From CAYRVX01 sp964642165 (GTDB lineage Bacteria > Planctomycetota > Phycisphaerae > SM23-33), in contig CAZXOC010000206.1 in assembly GCA_964642165.1 (NCBI GenBank), forward strand, positions 1-13,582: 13,582 nt of DNA, written 5' to 3'. The notes below the pieces were generated by a model. That model was not told the DNA's origin. It did no database searches and was given only the letters and a program-made list of their open reading frames with translations. Each line of letters starts with the position of its first letter. The first letter of the stretch is position 1. Both the position numbers and the translations under genes were made by a program. This document shows, piece by piece, positions 1-8,105 of the stretch.

Positions 1-7
1 CCCGCCG

Positions 8-463
8 TCAGGCTCGCGCCGCTTCGGCCACCTGGCGGCCGAGGTCGCGGCAGGCGGTCAGCACCGTCTCGTCGGGCCGGCCGCGGGACTCGATCGTCTC
101 GCCCACCTTCGTGCCCATCCGCTCGAAGAGGCTCTCCAGCGGGCCGACCACCTTGCCCCCGCCGCCGTGGGAGTAGAACAGCCCGTAGGGCTTGCCCGTC
201 AGGCCGGCCTCGTCGGCGCCGTTGGCGATGAACCAGTCGTCGAGGAAGACCTTCAGCCCGCCGGCGATGTAGCTGTAGTAGTCCGGCGAGCCGAACGCCG
301 CCGCATCGACGCCGCGGTAGAAGTCGATGTCCAGGCGCTCCTCGTTCGTGTTGACCAGGCGGACGTCGGCGCCGGCGGCGCGGGCGCCCTCGGCGAGCGC
401 CTCGGCCATCGCGCGCGTGTTGCCGTGCTGCTGCGAGTGGAACAGGACCAGAACGGATGCCAT
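8..463 (-). CDS. Flavodoxin-like / NAD(P)H-dependent flavoprotein
   Basis: This is a 151-residue protein of one flavodoxin-fold domain, about the size of a short-chain flavodoxin or a WrbA-like core. The N-terminus has a first beta strand (VLVLFHS) followed by an FMN phosphate-binding loop, SQQHGNT at residues 10-16, a variant of the usual S/T-x-T-G-N-T. A second FMN-contact region is likely at GSPDYYSYIAGGLKVFLDDW (58-77), and a glycine-rich loop SHGGGGK lies near 98-104. No signal peptide or membrane segment is seen, so it should be cytoplasmic and carry electrons using FMN. The start chosen is the ATG at 463 because GAGGAG lies 7 nt upstream; the open frame continues far upstream, but only as a shadow of the M20 gene. 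It is the last gene of the minus-strand run, 17 nt after the M20 gene. Its redox partner cannot be told from the sequence, and a quinone reductase role is equally possible. Confidence 0.85.
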   Translation of the reverse strand: MASVLVLFHSQQHGNTRAMAEALAEGARAAGADVRLVNTNEERLDIDFYRGVDAAAFGSPDYYSYIAGGLKVFLDDWFIANGADEAGLTGKPYGLFYSHGGGGKVVGPLESLFERMGTKVGETIESRGRPDETVLTACRDLGRQVAEAARA

Positions 464-480
464 CGCTTGTCTCCTCGTGG

Positions 481-1809
481 CTACGGGCTGACGGTGGGCG
501 GCTTCTGCCGCTTGGGCACGAGCGGATCGTATGTGAAGCCTCGCGTTCGCTTCTTGAACTCGGCGCGGGCCTTGGCCAGCAGCTTCGTCCCCGCCAGCAG
601 GTCCAGCGCCGCCCCGGCCAGCACCTCGCCGGCGCGAAGCAGGCCCCGATGCGCAAAGGGCAGCTTGACCTGGGCAGCCAGGTCGCGGTGGTGGCCCGTG
701 ACGCCCTCCTTGCTGATGCACGCCATGCTGAAGCGGCCCATCGGCGCCAGCCAGGAGACGCTGTCCTCGTCGCTGCTGCCGCGCCCCTGGCGGTCGGAGG
801 GCTCCCGGACGCCGCGGCTGAACTTCGGCTCCTTGCCCAGCCGCTCGACGTTCGCCCGGTCGCGCGGGGTCGGCCTCGGGGCGCCGAACAGCCGCAGGTT
901 CCGGTCCGTCAGCGCGGCCAGCACGTCGCTGGGCAGGCGGCTGTAGCACCCCGCCAGGCGCGTGACCTTCAGCCGGGTCTCGGTGGCCCTGGCCGCGCCC
1001 CGGGCACAGGCGACCAGCCGGGCGCGGATCTCGTCCACCTGCGCGCGGTCCTTGCCGCGGACGTAGTACCACGCCTTGGCGTAGGCCGGCACGACGTTCG
1101 GCGCGTCGCCGCCGTCCAGGATGCACATGTGGATGCGGACGTTCTCGGGGACGTGCTCGCGGAGGTAGTTGGCCGCGACGTCCAGGAGCATCACGCCGTC
1201 CAGCGCGCTGCGTCCGGCGTGGGGCGCGGCCGCGCCGTGCGCCGTCTTGCCGAAGTACTCGAACACGACGGAGTCCATCGACGAGCCGCCCAGCGGCACG
1301 GCCCGCGTGTCGCTGCCGGGATGCCACGCCAGGATCGCATCGTGCCGCCGAAACGCCCCGTCGCGGGCCATGTAGACCTTGCCGGCGAGGATTTCCTCGG
1401 CGGGGCAGCCCCACAGCACGACGCGCCCGCGGAGCTTGCGGGCCTCGAGGGCCCGCGCGGCCGCGACGGCCCCCACCGCCGAGCCGGCGCCCAGCAGGTT
1501 GTGCCCGCAGCCGTGGCCCCACTGGCCGTCCTCCGGCCCGCAGTTGGGCAGTGCGTCGTACTCGGCGAGGATGCCGACGGTCGGCCGCCCCTTGCCGCAC
1601 GTCGCCCGGAAGGCCGTCGGCATGTGCCGCCACGGCCAGTCCACCCGGAAGCCGCGATCCGCGAGGTAGCCGGCCAGGAGCTTCGACGAGCCCACCTCCT
1701 GGAAGCCCGGCTCGGCCAGGTCCGCGATCCGATCGGAGACCCGCGCGATCGCCGCCGCCTCGTGGGCGACGAGCCTGCGGACGAGCTGCTTCTTGGCCTT
1801 CGGGGTCAT
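481..1809 (-). CDS. M20 family amidohydrolase (AbgB-like metallopeptidase)
   Basis: The 442-residue product matches the M20D/AbgB type of amidohydrolase, which cleaves N-acyl or aminobenzoyl-glutamate-like amides with a two-metal centre. Visible landmarks in order are AEYDALPNCG (82-91, metal-ligand Asp85), GHGCGHN (98-104, Cys101 and His103 as likely ligands), GCPAEE (134-139, catalytic glutamates), AWHPG (161-165, His163) and the dimerisation-domain signature GKTAHGAAAPHAGRSALDG (187-205). A C-terminal SSDEDSVSW (345-353) and GHH (372-374) recall AbgB. The length is close to that of AbgA/AbgB (about 440-480). No signal peptide is apparent. The ATG at 1809 is preceded by AAAGGA about 11 nt upstream. 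It lies 28 nt after the YkgJ-like gene and 17 nt before the flavodoxin-like gene, so co-transcription is likely. Substrate is not predictable; no abgA or abgT partner is nearby. Confidence 0.88.
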   Translation of the reverse strand: MTPKAKKQLVRRLVAHEAAAIARVSDRIADLAEPGFQEVGSSKLLAGYLADRGFRVDWPWRHMPTAFRATCGKGRPTVGILAEYDALPNCGPEDGQWGHGCGHNLLGAGSAVGAVAAARALEARKLRGRVVLWGCPAEEILAGKVYMARDGAFRRHDAILAWHPGSDTRAVPLGGSSMDSVVFEYFGKTAHGAAAPHAGRSALDGVMLLDVAANYLREHVPENVRIHMCILDGGDAPNVVPAYAKAWYYVRGKDRAQVDEIRARLVACARGAARATETRLKVTRLAGCYSRLPSDVLAALTDRNLRLFGAPRPTPRDRANVERLGKEPKFSRGVREPSDRQGRGSSDEDSVSWLAPMGRFSMACISKEGVTGHHRDLAAQVKLPFAHRGLLRAGEVLAGAALDLLAGTKLLAKARAEFKKRTRGFTYDPLVPKRQKPPTVSP

Positions 1810-1837
1810 GGTGTCGCTGGGTCCTTTCGGCCTCGGG

Positions 1838-2455
1838 TCAGGTGTCGAGTCGGGCCAGGATCGCCCGTCGCGTCGTGGCCCGCAGGAAGCGGGGCGTCTC
1901 GCAGAGCAGCCGCAGCGCGATGGCGTACCTGGCCAGATCGCTTGCGTCGTCGTCGAGAAGGCGCTTGGCCAGGTCGAGCCGCCGCCGCCCGGCGGCCAGG
2001 CGCTCGGCGAGCTTGCCGGCGTACTTCGGGAAGTCGTCCTCCTCGATCTGCTCCAGGTGCACGCGCCCGGAGAGCTGCCCCACCTCCCACATCAGGTCGG
2101 CGAGGAAGCTGAAGGCCACGGCCTCCCACAGGCTGCCGTAGGCCTCGGTGTACTTGTCGCAAACGAAGGACCGGCAGATGACGGGGCGCCCGGCCTGAAG
2201 CAGGCAGCCGCTCTCGGTCATCGCGATGCACTCGTGGCGCGTTTCCCAGTCGTCCGGCCACCACGTGCCGTGCACGTGCTCGCTGACCCGCCGCAGCCAC
2301 CAGCACTCGACGACCTGCCGGCAGACGTCCGGCCGGCAGCAGGGCTTGGGGCAGGCGGCGCAGACGTGATGCAGCCGCTCGTCGATGAGCCGTCCGACCT
2401 CGCGGTCCAGCTCGGCGTACTGCGCGATGGCATCGTCCAGCTCGTCGGCGCGCAT
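1838..2455 (-). CDS. YkgJ-family cysteine-cluster protein (putative Zn/Fe chelating)
   Basis: This 205-residue protein has ten cysteines in its first 100 residues (32, 35, 39, 40, 45, 51, 76, 84, 94, 99). The first group, CAACPKPCC at 32-40, resembles the CxxxCxxCC signature of the YkgJ/PF03692 family. The later ones (ESGCLLQAGRPVICRSFVCD, 81-100) match the usual second half, where a conserved Gly-Arg-Pro precedes the last ligands. The family is thought to bind zinc or an iron-sulfur cluster, but its biochemical role is not established. The C-terminal half is helical, charged and less family-specific. The ATG at 2455 has GAGAGG 8 nt upstream. It starts 26 nt after rnr ends and is followed after 28 nt by the M20 gene. 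Family assignment is strong; function is unknown. Confidence 0.85.
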   Translation of the reverse strand: MRADELDDAIAQYAELDREVGRLIDERLHHVCAACPKPCCRPDVCRQVVECWWLRRVSEHVHGTWWPDDWETRHECIAMTESGCLLQAGRPVICRSFVCDKYTEAYGSLWEAVAFSFLADLMWEVGQLSGRVHLEQIEEDDFPKYAGKLAERLAAGRRRLDLAKRLLDDDASDLARYAIALRLLCETPRFLRATTRRAILARLDT

Positions 2456-2481
2456 GCAACGGACCTCTCGATGCCCGGCGA

Positions 2482-4722
2482 CTACCGTCGTCGCCCGCCC
2501 CTTCCGCCGCCCTTCCTGCGTTTCCTGGCCGTCGGCGCCTTGGCCTTGGCCTTGGCCTCGGGCTTGGGCTTCTTGCTCCGGCCCCGGGACGGGCGGGCGG
2601 CGAGCGCCTTGCGGTCGGGCACGAGGTTGAGCTGGCGGCGGGCCTTGTCCACGCCGGCGATGCGGACGGTCAGGGCGTCGCCGATGCGGAACCGCCGCCC
2701 GCTGTGCTCGCCGCGGACCTCGCCTCGCTTCGCGTCCACCTCCCACCAGTCGTCGCCCAGGTCGGGCATGCGGACCAGGCCGTCGATGAGGTAGCGCGGC
2801 GACTGCACGAACAGCCCGAAGCTCGCCACGCCGGTGATCACGCCGTCGAAGTCCTCGCCGACCTTCCCGGCCAGCAGCTCCAGGACGAGCACGTCGCGCA
2901 GTTCGTCCTCGGCGCCCTCGGCGCGGCGCTCGGCGGCGGTGCAGTCGGCGCCCAGCTTCGTCAGCTCGCCGAGGTCCTCCGGCGGGCGGCGCTCGAGCGT
3001 GCCGCGGCAGTGCTCGGCGAGCAGGCGATGCACCGTCAGGTCGGGGTAGCGCCGGATCGGGCTGGTGAAGTGGCAGTAGGCGTCGCTGGCCAGCGCGAAG
3101 TGCCCGATCGGCCGCGGCGAGTACTCCGCCTGCTGGAACGTCCGCAGGACCGCCAGGTTGACGGCGTACTCCTCCGGGCGCCCGCGAACGGCGTCCAGCA
3201 GCGCCTGGATGTCCTTCCGCGTCATGGCGGCCGGGATGCGGTGCCCGCAGGCGCGAATGAACGTGGAGACCTGCGTCGCCGAGACCGGGTCCGGGTCGGG
3301 ATGGATCCGCCGCAGGAAGGCCCGGTCGCACCGCGCCAGCAGCCGCGCGACCGCCTCGTTCGCCTCGACCATGAACATCTCGATGATCGTGTGCGTGTAG
3401 GACGAATCGCCCGGCACGGCGTCGACGACGCGGTCGGCGTCGTCGAAGACCAGCTCGACCTCCGGCAGCTCCAGGTGCAGCATGCCGGCGGCGCGCCGGC
3501 GCTTCTCGATGACCCGGGCGAGGGCCGCCATGTTGCGCACGAGGCGAACGACGTCCCGGCTGTAGCCGCCGGTCTGCCCGTCGCAGATGCCCTGGGCCTG
3601 GCGGTAGGTCAGGCGCTGGCTCGACCGGATGATCGTCTCCGCGGCGCGCGTCCGCAGCGGCTTGCCCGCCCGGTCGTACACGATGAAGACGCTCTTGCAG
3701 AACCGCCGCACGCCCTCCTGGAGGCTGCACACGCCGTTGGCGAGAACCTCCGGCAGCATCGGCAGCACGCGGCGGGGGAAGTACACGCTCGTGCCCCGGC
3801 GGCGGGCCTCCGTGTCCAGGGCGCCGCCCTCGGCCACGAAGTGCGACACGTCCGCGATGTGCACGCCGAGCGTCCACGTCCCGTCGCCGCCGCGCCGCAG
3901 GCTGATGGCGTCGTCGAAGTCGCGGGCGTCGGGCGGGTCGATGGTCACGATCGCCTCGGCGGTGAGGTCTTCCCGGCCGTCGGCCCGGTCGGCGTCGAAG
4001 CCGTCCACGGCCGCGCGGGCGTCGGCGAGCGCCGCCTTGGAGAACTCGTCCTCCAGCCCGTGGGCGCGGATGACCGCGAGCGTCTCGACCTCCGTCGAGC
4101 CGCCGACGCCCAGGCGCTCGACGATCACGCCGACGGGCAACTGGCCCGGCTTGGGGTACTGGACGATCTCGACGACGACCTTGTCGTCGGGCTTCGGCCC
4201 GGCAGCGCCCACGTCGCGAACGACGATCGGCGTGGACATGGCCGAGCCGTCCGGCAGGACGAACCACGTCTCGTCGGACCTCGCCAGCGTGCCGACGAAG
4301 CGGCTCTCGCCGCGCCGGAGGATCCGGACGATCGCGCCGCGGTAGACCATCTCGCCGCCGCGCTTGCCTCGCTTGCGGACCTCGGCGACGACGTGGTCGC
4401 CCGTCAGCGCCCCGCCCGTGGCGTCGGGGGGGATGAACAGGTCGCCGTGGCGGTTGGGCGTCTCGGGCACGACGAAGCCGAAGCCCTTCGGGTTGGCGCG
4501 GAACGTGCCGACGACGGTGCGCCCCATCTCCGGCAGCGTCAGCGCGTTGCGGACGCCCAGGACGATCCGCCCGCCGTCCCGCAGGCGCTTGACCGCCTCG
4601 CGGAACGAGCCGTAGTCCGCCTCGGCCACCCCCATCTGCCGCGCGAGCTGCTTGGGCTTGAGCGGCTGGTAGTCCCGCCCGGCCAGAAACCGCAGGATGG
4701 CGTCCACGTAGCGTTCGGGCAT
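2482..4722 (-). CDS. rnr: Ribonuclease R (3'-5' exoribonuclease)
   Basis: The 746-residue product has the full RNase R architecture: an N-terminal winged helix (about 5-55), cold-shock/OB domains (about 70-200, with GTFRANPKGFGFV and GDLFIPP), the RNB catalytic domain (about 250-580) and an S1 domain (about 622-703). The catalytic acidic cluster is intact in IDPPDARDFDDA (261-272; Asp262, 268, 270, 271), and the conserved HFTSPIRRYPDL is at 551-562. It degrades structured RNA processively from the 3' end. The last 40 residues form a very basic Lys/Arg/Ala/Pro tail, as in many RNase R proteins, encoded partly by a hexanucleotide repeat. Length is slightly below E. coli RNase R (813) but typical for the family. 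The ATG at 4722 has only a weak GGGG-type ribosome binding site. It heads a four-gene minus-strand run, with 118 nt separating it from the preceding gene. Confidence 0.96.
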   Translation of the reverse strand: MPERYVDAILRFLAGRDYQPLKPKQLARQMGVAEADYGSFREAVKRLRDGGRIVLGVRNALTLPEMGRTVVGTFRANPKGFGFVVPETPNRHGDLFIPPDATGGALTGDHVVAEVRKRGKRGGEMVYRGAIVRILRRGESRFVGTLARSDETWFVLPDGSAMSTPIVVRDVGAAGPKPDDKVVVEIVQYPKPGQLPVGVIVERLGVGGSTEVETLAVIRAHGLEDEFSKAALADARAAVDGFDADRADGREDLTAEAIVTIDPPDARDFDDAISLRRGGDGTWTLGVHIADVSHFVAEGGALDTEARRRGTSVYFPRRVLPMLPEVLANGVCSLQEGVRRFCKSVFIVYDRAGKPLRTRAAETIIRSSQRLTYRQAQGICDGQTGGYSRDVVRLVRNMAALARVIEKRRRAAGMLHLELPEVELVFDDADRVVDAVPGDSSYTHTIIEMFMVEANEAVARLLARCDRAFLRRIHPDPDPVSATQVSTFIRACGHRIPAAMTRKDIQALLDAVRGRPEEYAVNLAVLRTFQQAEYSPRPIGHFALASDAYCHFTSPIRRYPDLTVHRLLAEHCRGTLERRPPEDLGELTKLGADCTAAERRAEGAEDELRDVLVLELLAGKVGEDFDGVITGVASFGLFVQSPRYLIDGLVRMPDLGDDWWEVDAKRGEVRGEHSGRRFRIGDALTVRIAGVDKARRQLNLVPDRKALAARPSRGRSKKPKPEAKAKAKAPTARKRRKGGGRGGRRR
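2535..2570. repeat. Hexanucleotide tandem repeat in the rnr tail
   Basis: Six consecutive 6-nt units read GCGCCT, TGGCCT three times, CGGGCT and TGGGCT on the plus strand. On the coding (minus) strand they encode the Lys/Ala/Pro-rich stretch near residues 717-729 of RNase R. Because the unit is a multiple of three, gain or loss of copies would change tail length without a frameshift. Confidence 0.8.
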
Positions 4723-4840
4723 GCCCCACGGATACCTGATTCGGCCGCGCCAGGCAAGGACGCGAGCGATTTCCGCGGGAGCAGCCGCCCCGTGCGACGC
4801 CGCCCCCGCAACGCGTGCCGCCGGACGCCCCGCCGGTCGG

Positions 4841-7800
4841 CTACTCGCCCCCCGCGGCGGATCGCTGCCTGCGCCCCTCCACCAGGGCCCGCCGCATCTC
4901 CGCCAGGTGGCCCGCGCAGGCCTCGTACTTCGCCTGGCGCTCGGCCTCGATGCCCACCAGGCGGAAGCCGGGCATCTCCCCGCGGGGATGCCGGGCGAGC
5001 ATCTGCTGCCCGGCCCGGATGATCGCCAGCGCCTCGGCGCGGGCCGGGCTGGATCGGTCCAGCCGCCCCAGGCAGGGGCTGAGCTCCGGGCGCGTGAAGC
5101 TCACCTGCGTCGCCTGCTTCTGGTCGTTGAGCCTCAGGCCCACCAGCTTGCCGAGCCGGTCGAGCTGCTTGCGGTCCAGCGGGCTGCGGCCGTAGCGGTT
5201 GTCCGGGTACGCGCTGGCGTAGACGGGGTAGTACGGCGCGTTGACGTCGATCCACGTGACGATGCGATCGAAGTCCTCCTTGCCGAGCCGGACGTCCTTG
5301 TGGCCCTTGCGGAGGACCTGGACGAGCCGGCTGGCGTGGCTGCCCCACGACTTCGGCGGCAGGATGTTCGCCGGGCCGGCGCCCGGCACCCTCACCAGTC
5401 GCTTGCTTCGCAGATCGCCGTAGGAGGCGTTGAAGATCAGCCCCAGGTCGCCTGCCAGCAGCACCTTTTTCGCGCCGGGCTTCCCGTAGTCGTGGCAGCG
5501 GAGGCAGTGCTTGTCGAAGACGGGCTGGACCTCGACGAGGTAGTTGTACAGCCGCGGCGGGCCGTAGAAGCCCTCGAGCTCCCGCGGGGGGCGGCGCAGG
5601 GCCAGCGCGCTGCGGTTCGCCGCGGCCGAGTGGCGGCTTTCGTGGCAGCCGACGCACCCGGTCGTCTCGCCCGGGCGGACGATCGTGCCGCTTCGCATCG
5701 ACTGGACCATCATGCCGTTGGCGTCGAGGAGCTGGAAGTAGATGAACCGGTCGGCGGGCAGCGTGAAGTACGCCGAGCCGTCCGCTTCGACGGGCACCGT
5801 CCCGAGGATGCGCTTGTTGTTGAAGTCGTCCCAGGCCATCCCCGGCGCCTGCGTGCCGCTGCCGTTCCAGGCCGTGCGCGTCCAGAAGCGCTTCTCCGGC
5901 GACTCGACCACGCGAAGGAACCTGACCGTCCCGCGCGGCACGCGTTCCATGCCCGTGCCGACGTAGACGTCGTGGACGTAGAACGCGCCCCGGCGGCGCG
6001 AGAGGTCCGTGCGGTCGGGGACGGCCGGCGGACGCGGGCGCGGGCCCAGCGGCATCGGGTCGAAGCAGCCCAGCTCCTCCTCGGCGTGCAGCAGGACCTC
6101 GTTGCCGAACACGTCCAGCAGGTAGATGCCCATCTGTTCGCCCCGGCCGGTCATGCGGGAGCACAGGAAGTACCTGCCGCACGTTGCCGGCCTGGCCGGA
6201 TCGCCCAGCGGGTAGGGGTCCTCGTACTTCGGCCGGACGCGCTTGAACATGTCGTAGTTGCCGCGCCCGACGAGCGCCCGGGCGGACGCCGGCCAGACGT
6301 GCACTTCCGGGCCGGTCCGCCCGCCCCCGAGCGGGTGGGAGTCGATCCCGCGACTGCGGTCCACGACGGCCAGGGCGCCCCAGGGGCGGTCGTGGCAGGA
6401 CGAGTACGTCGCGACGAAGAGGTCGCCGCCGCAGCCGGGGAGGACCCGCGCGTCGAGGATGCCGCCGGGCGAGGCGGTGTTGTTGCCGTAGAAGACCGCG
6501 TGGTTCGTGCCGTCGGGGTTGCACGTCCAGAGGCCCTGGGCGTCGCCGAAGTTGCGGTCGACGTACTCCCAGCGGTCGTAAAGGATGCGCCCGTCGGGCG
6601 TCAGGGCGCCGTGGCCCTCGTGGAGGGTGCTCTTGCCGATCTGGTGGATGTTCGCCCCGTCGGCGTCCATCCGGAAAACGTTGCCCATGATGTGCCGATT
6701 GCACATGCAGTACTTCGGCTCACGCGTGGAGCTGAAGGCGATCCGCCCGTCCGGCAGGTACAGCGGGTCGAAGTCGCTGACGCCCGCGCCGAAGGTGAGC
6801 TGCGTCAGGCCGCTCCCGTCGGCGCGGATCTCGTAGAGGTGGTAGTCGTCCTTGCGGTCGCGGCGCATGGCGAAGAGGACCTTGCGGCCGTCGAAGTGCA
6901 CCTCGGCGTCTCGGATGACGCCGGCGGGAGCCTCCAGCAGCGTGCGGACCTTGCCGGTGCGGAGGTCGACGGCCTTCAGCGCCCCGTCGCGCCCGCGGAA
7001 GCTGCCGGTGTTGATCTCGCCGGTCTGGAACATCGTGGCCGTGTTGTGGTGGTCGCTGCGGTACTGCTCGCGCACGACGCACAGCAGCGGCTGCCCGCCG
7101 ACCAGCGGGTTGGCGACGAGCGCCTCGCGTTGAAGGGCGAGGAACTCGGCCCGGGCCTCGGGCTCGGCTTCGTCCGTTGCGGCGGCGAGGCGGCGGTCGA
7201 TCTCGTCGAGCTTGGCCAGGTACGCCTGGCCGCGGGGGTAGCGCTTGCCGAACGCGGCGACGAGGTGCCGGATGGCCGCGCGGAGCGTCGCCGGCGAGCC
7301 GGGTGACGGCATCTCCCGCGGCTTCGGCGCGGGGCGCCGCTTCTTCCGCCCGGCGGGCTTGGCCGCCAGGACGGGCTTCCGCGTCGCGAACTGCTTCTTC
7401 GTCGCCGCCGGGTCGATCCGCCCGACGGCGCGGAAGTCGTCGAGCGTGATGTGCCCCCAGCCGCCGGTGTGCCCGTCCACCACGCGGAGAAACACGCGCC
7501 GCCCGATCAGCTCCGGCTTGCGCCACGTGGTGCGGCGCAAAGTCTCGTCGCGGCGCCCGCGGGCGTGGGCCACCTCCTTGCCGTCCGGTGTGCACAGCGC
7601 GACGTACGTCTCGGCGTGCTTGCCCCCGCCGATCAGGAAGCTCATCTCCGCGCCGGCGAGCACGAACACGGGCGACTCGACCACGCCGGTCATGCGGTCG
7701 TTGCCGCGCCCGTTGCGAAGCTCGAGCGTCGTCAGGAAGTACTCTCCCTGCTTGTTGTAGGCGACGTTCGGCCGGTTGCGGAACCGCTTCTTGTTGCAGA

Positions 7801-7942
7801 CGAGGAAGTCGAACTTCCCCTCCACCACCCGCCAGCCCTGGGGGCCGCCCGTCTCGAAATCGAAGCGGACGGCGCCGCTGCCCGCCGGGGCCGGCCCCGT
7901 CGCCAGGATCGCCGCCGCCGCCATCATCGCTGGAAGTACCAT
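4841..7942 (-). CDS. Secreted di-haem protein related to hydrazine synthase alpha subunit
   Basis: The 1033-residue product begins with a short hydrophobic segment (MVLPAMMAAAAILATGPAPA), a probable signal peptide though it lacks a basic n-region. Residues about 25-176 form a beta-sandwich like the module at the N-terminus of some levanases (ending GGWGHITLDDF). A basic linker follows (194-209), then a helical section (about 216-275), a beta-propeller of PD40/WD40-like blades (about 285-640), and a region resembling the hydrazine synthase alpha middle domain. Two c-type haem motifs are visible: CVGCH (763-767) and CLRCH (813-817). Other notable cysteine sites in the propeller are CMCNRH (412-417) and SCH (515-517). 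In anammox bacteria the alpha subunit works with beta and gamma subunits to make hydrazine; no such partners are present here, and hydrazine synthesis should not be assumed. GGGAGG lies 4 nt before the ATG. It may be a periplasmic electron-transfer or redox enzyme of unknown substrate. Confidence 0.8.
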   Translation of the reverse strand: MVLPAMMAAAAILATGPAPAGSGAVRFDFETGGPQGWRVVEGKFDFLVCNKKRFRNRPNVAYNKQGEYFLTTLELRNGRGNDRMTGVVESPVFVLAGAEMSFLIGGGKHAETYVALCTPDGKEVAHARGRRDETLRRTTWRKPELIGRRVFLRVVDGHTGGWGHITLDDFRAVGRIDPAATKKQFATRKPVLAAKPAGRKKRRPAPKPREMPSPGSPATLRAAIRHLVAAFGKRYPRGQAYLAKLDEIDRRLAAATDEAEPEARAEFLALQREALVANPLVGGQPLLCVVREQYRSDHHNTATMFQTGEINTGSFRGRDGALKAVDLRTGKVRTLLEAPAGVIRDAEVHFDGRKVLFAMRRDRKDDYHLYEIRADGSGLTQLTFGAGVSDFDPLYLPDGRIAFSSTREPKYCMCNRHIMGNVFRMDADGANIHQIGKSTLHEGHGALTPDGRILYDRWEYVDRNFGDAQGLWTCNPDGTNHAVFYGNNTASPGGILDARVLPGCGGDLFVATYSSCHDRPWGALAVVDRSRGIDSHPLGGGRTGPEVHVWPASARALVGRGNYDMFKRVRPKYEDPYPLGDPARPATCGRYFLCSRMTGRGEQMGIYLLDVFGNEVLLHAEEELGCFDPMPLGPRPRPPAVPDRTDLSRRRGAFYVHDVYVGTGMERVPRGTVRFLRVVESPEKRFWTRTAWNGSGTQAPGMAWDDFNNKRILGTVPVEADGSAYFTLPADRFIYFQLLDANGMMVQSMRSGTIVRPGETTGCVGCHESRHSAAANRSALALRRPPRELEGFYGPPRLYNYLVEVQPVFDKHCLRCHDYGKPGAKKVLLAGDLGLIFNASYGDLRSKRLVRVPGAGPANILPPKSWGSHASRLVQVLRKGHKDVRLGKEDFDRIVTWIDVNAPYYPVYASAYPDNRYGRSPLDRKQLDRLGKLVGLRLNDQKQATQVSFTRPELSPCLGRLDRSSPARAEALAIIRAGQQMLARHPRGEMPGFRLVGIEAERQAKYEACAGHLAEMRRALVEGRRQRSAAGGE

Positions 7943-8008
7943 CTCGCCTCCCGCTGCGCTGCCTCTTACACTCGAATGCCCAGCCTACCACATGGGGCCG
8001 AGGATTCC

Positions 8009-8026
8009 CTTGGCGAAGTGGCCAAG
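8009..8026. promoter_or_regulatory. Inverted repeat CTTGGC-N6-GCCAAG (candidate operator)
   Basis: A perfect 6-bp dyad with a 6-nt spacer covers the predicted -35 box of the YlbF-family gene promoter, in the divergent intergenic region shared with the haem protein gene. The geometry fits a dimeric regulator, but no regulator gene is present in the window and the family cannot be named. Confidence 0.35.
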
Positions 8027-8038
8027 CCGTGCTATCGT
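8010..8038 (+). promoter_or_regulatory. Candidate sigma70-type promoter for the YlbF-family gene
   Basis: TTGGCG (8010-8015) and TATCGT (8033-8038) are separated by 17 nt and each match the consensus at four of six positions. This predicts a transcript starting near 8045 with a leader of about 60 nt before the GTG at 8106. The assignment rests on sequence similarity only. Confidence 0.45.
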
Positions 8039-8105
8039 CGGATTCCCGCCGGCCGGCACGCGACCGACCGGCGCCCCCGGAACGTCCGCTTTGGGAGATG
8101 CGCAA

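Noticed and set aside
4723..4840. Promoter for rnr (TTGCCT-17-TATCCG on the minus strand)
   Set aside because: The -10 matches at only three of six positions and would leave almost no leader before the ATG; not strong enough to annotate.
2704..5022. 772-codon plus-strand open frame
   Set aside because: It is antisense to rnr and has low-complexity Ala/Val/Asp/Arg-rich translation with no domain; high GC content makes such frames common opposite real genes.
4721..7306. 861-codon plus-strand open frame
   Set aside because: It lies opposite the haem protein gene, whose minus-strand translation has clear domains and CxxCH motifs; the plus-strand frame has none.
7776..8105. Longer N-terminus for the YlbF-family protein
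   Set aside because: It would run through the predicted promoter and overlap the start of the divergent gene; GTG at 8106 has a well-spaced GGGAG and fits the family length.
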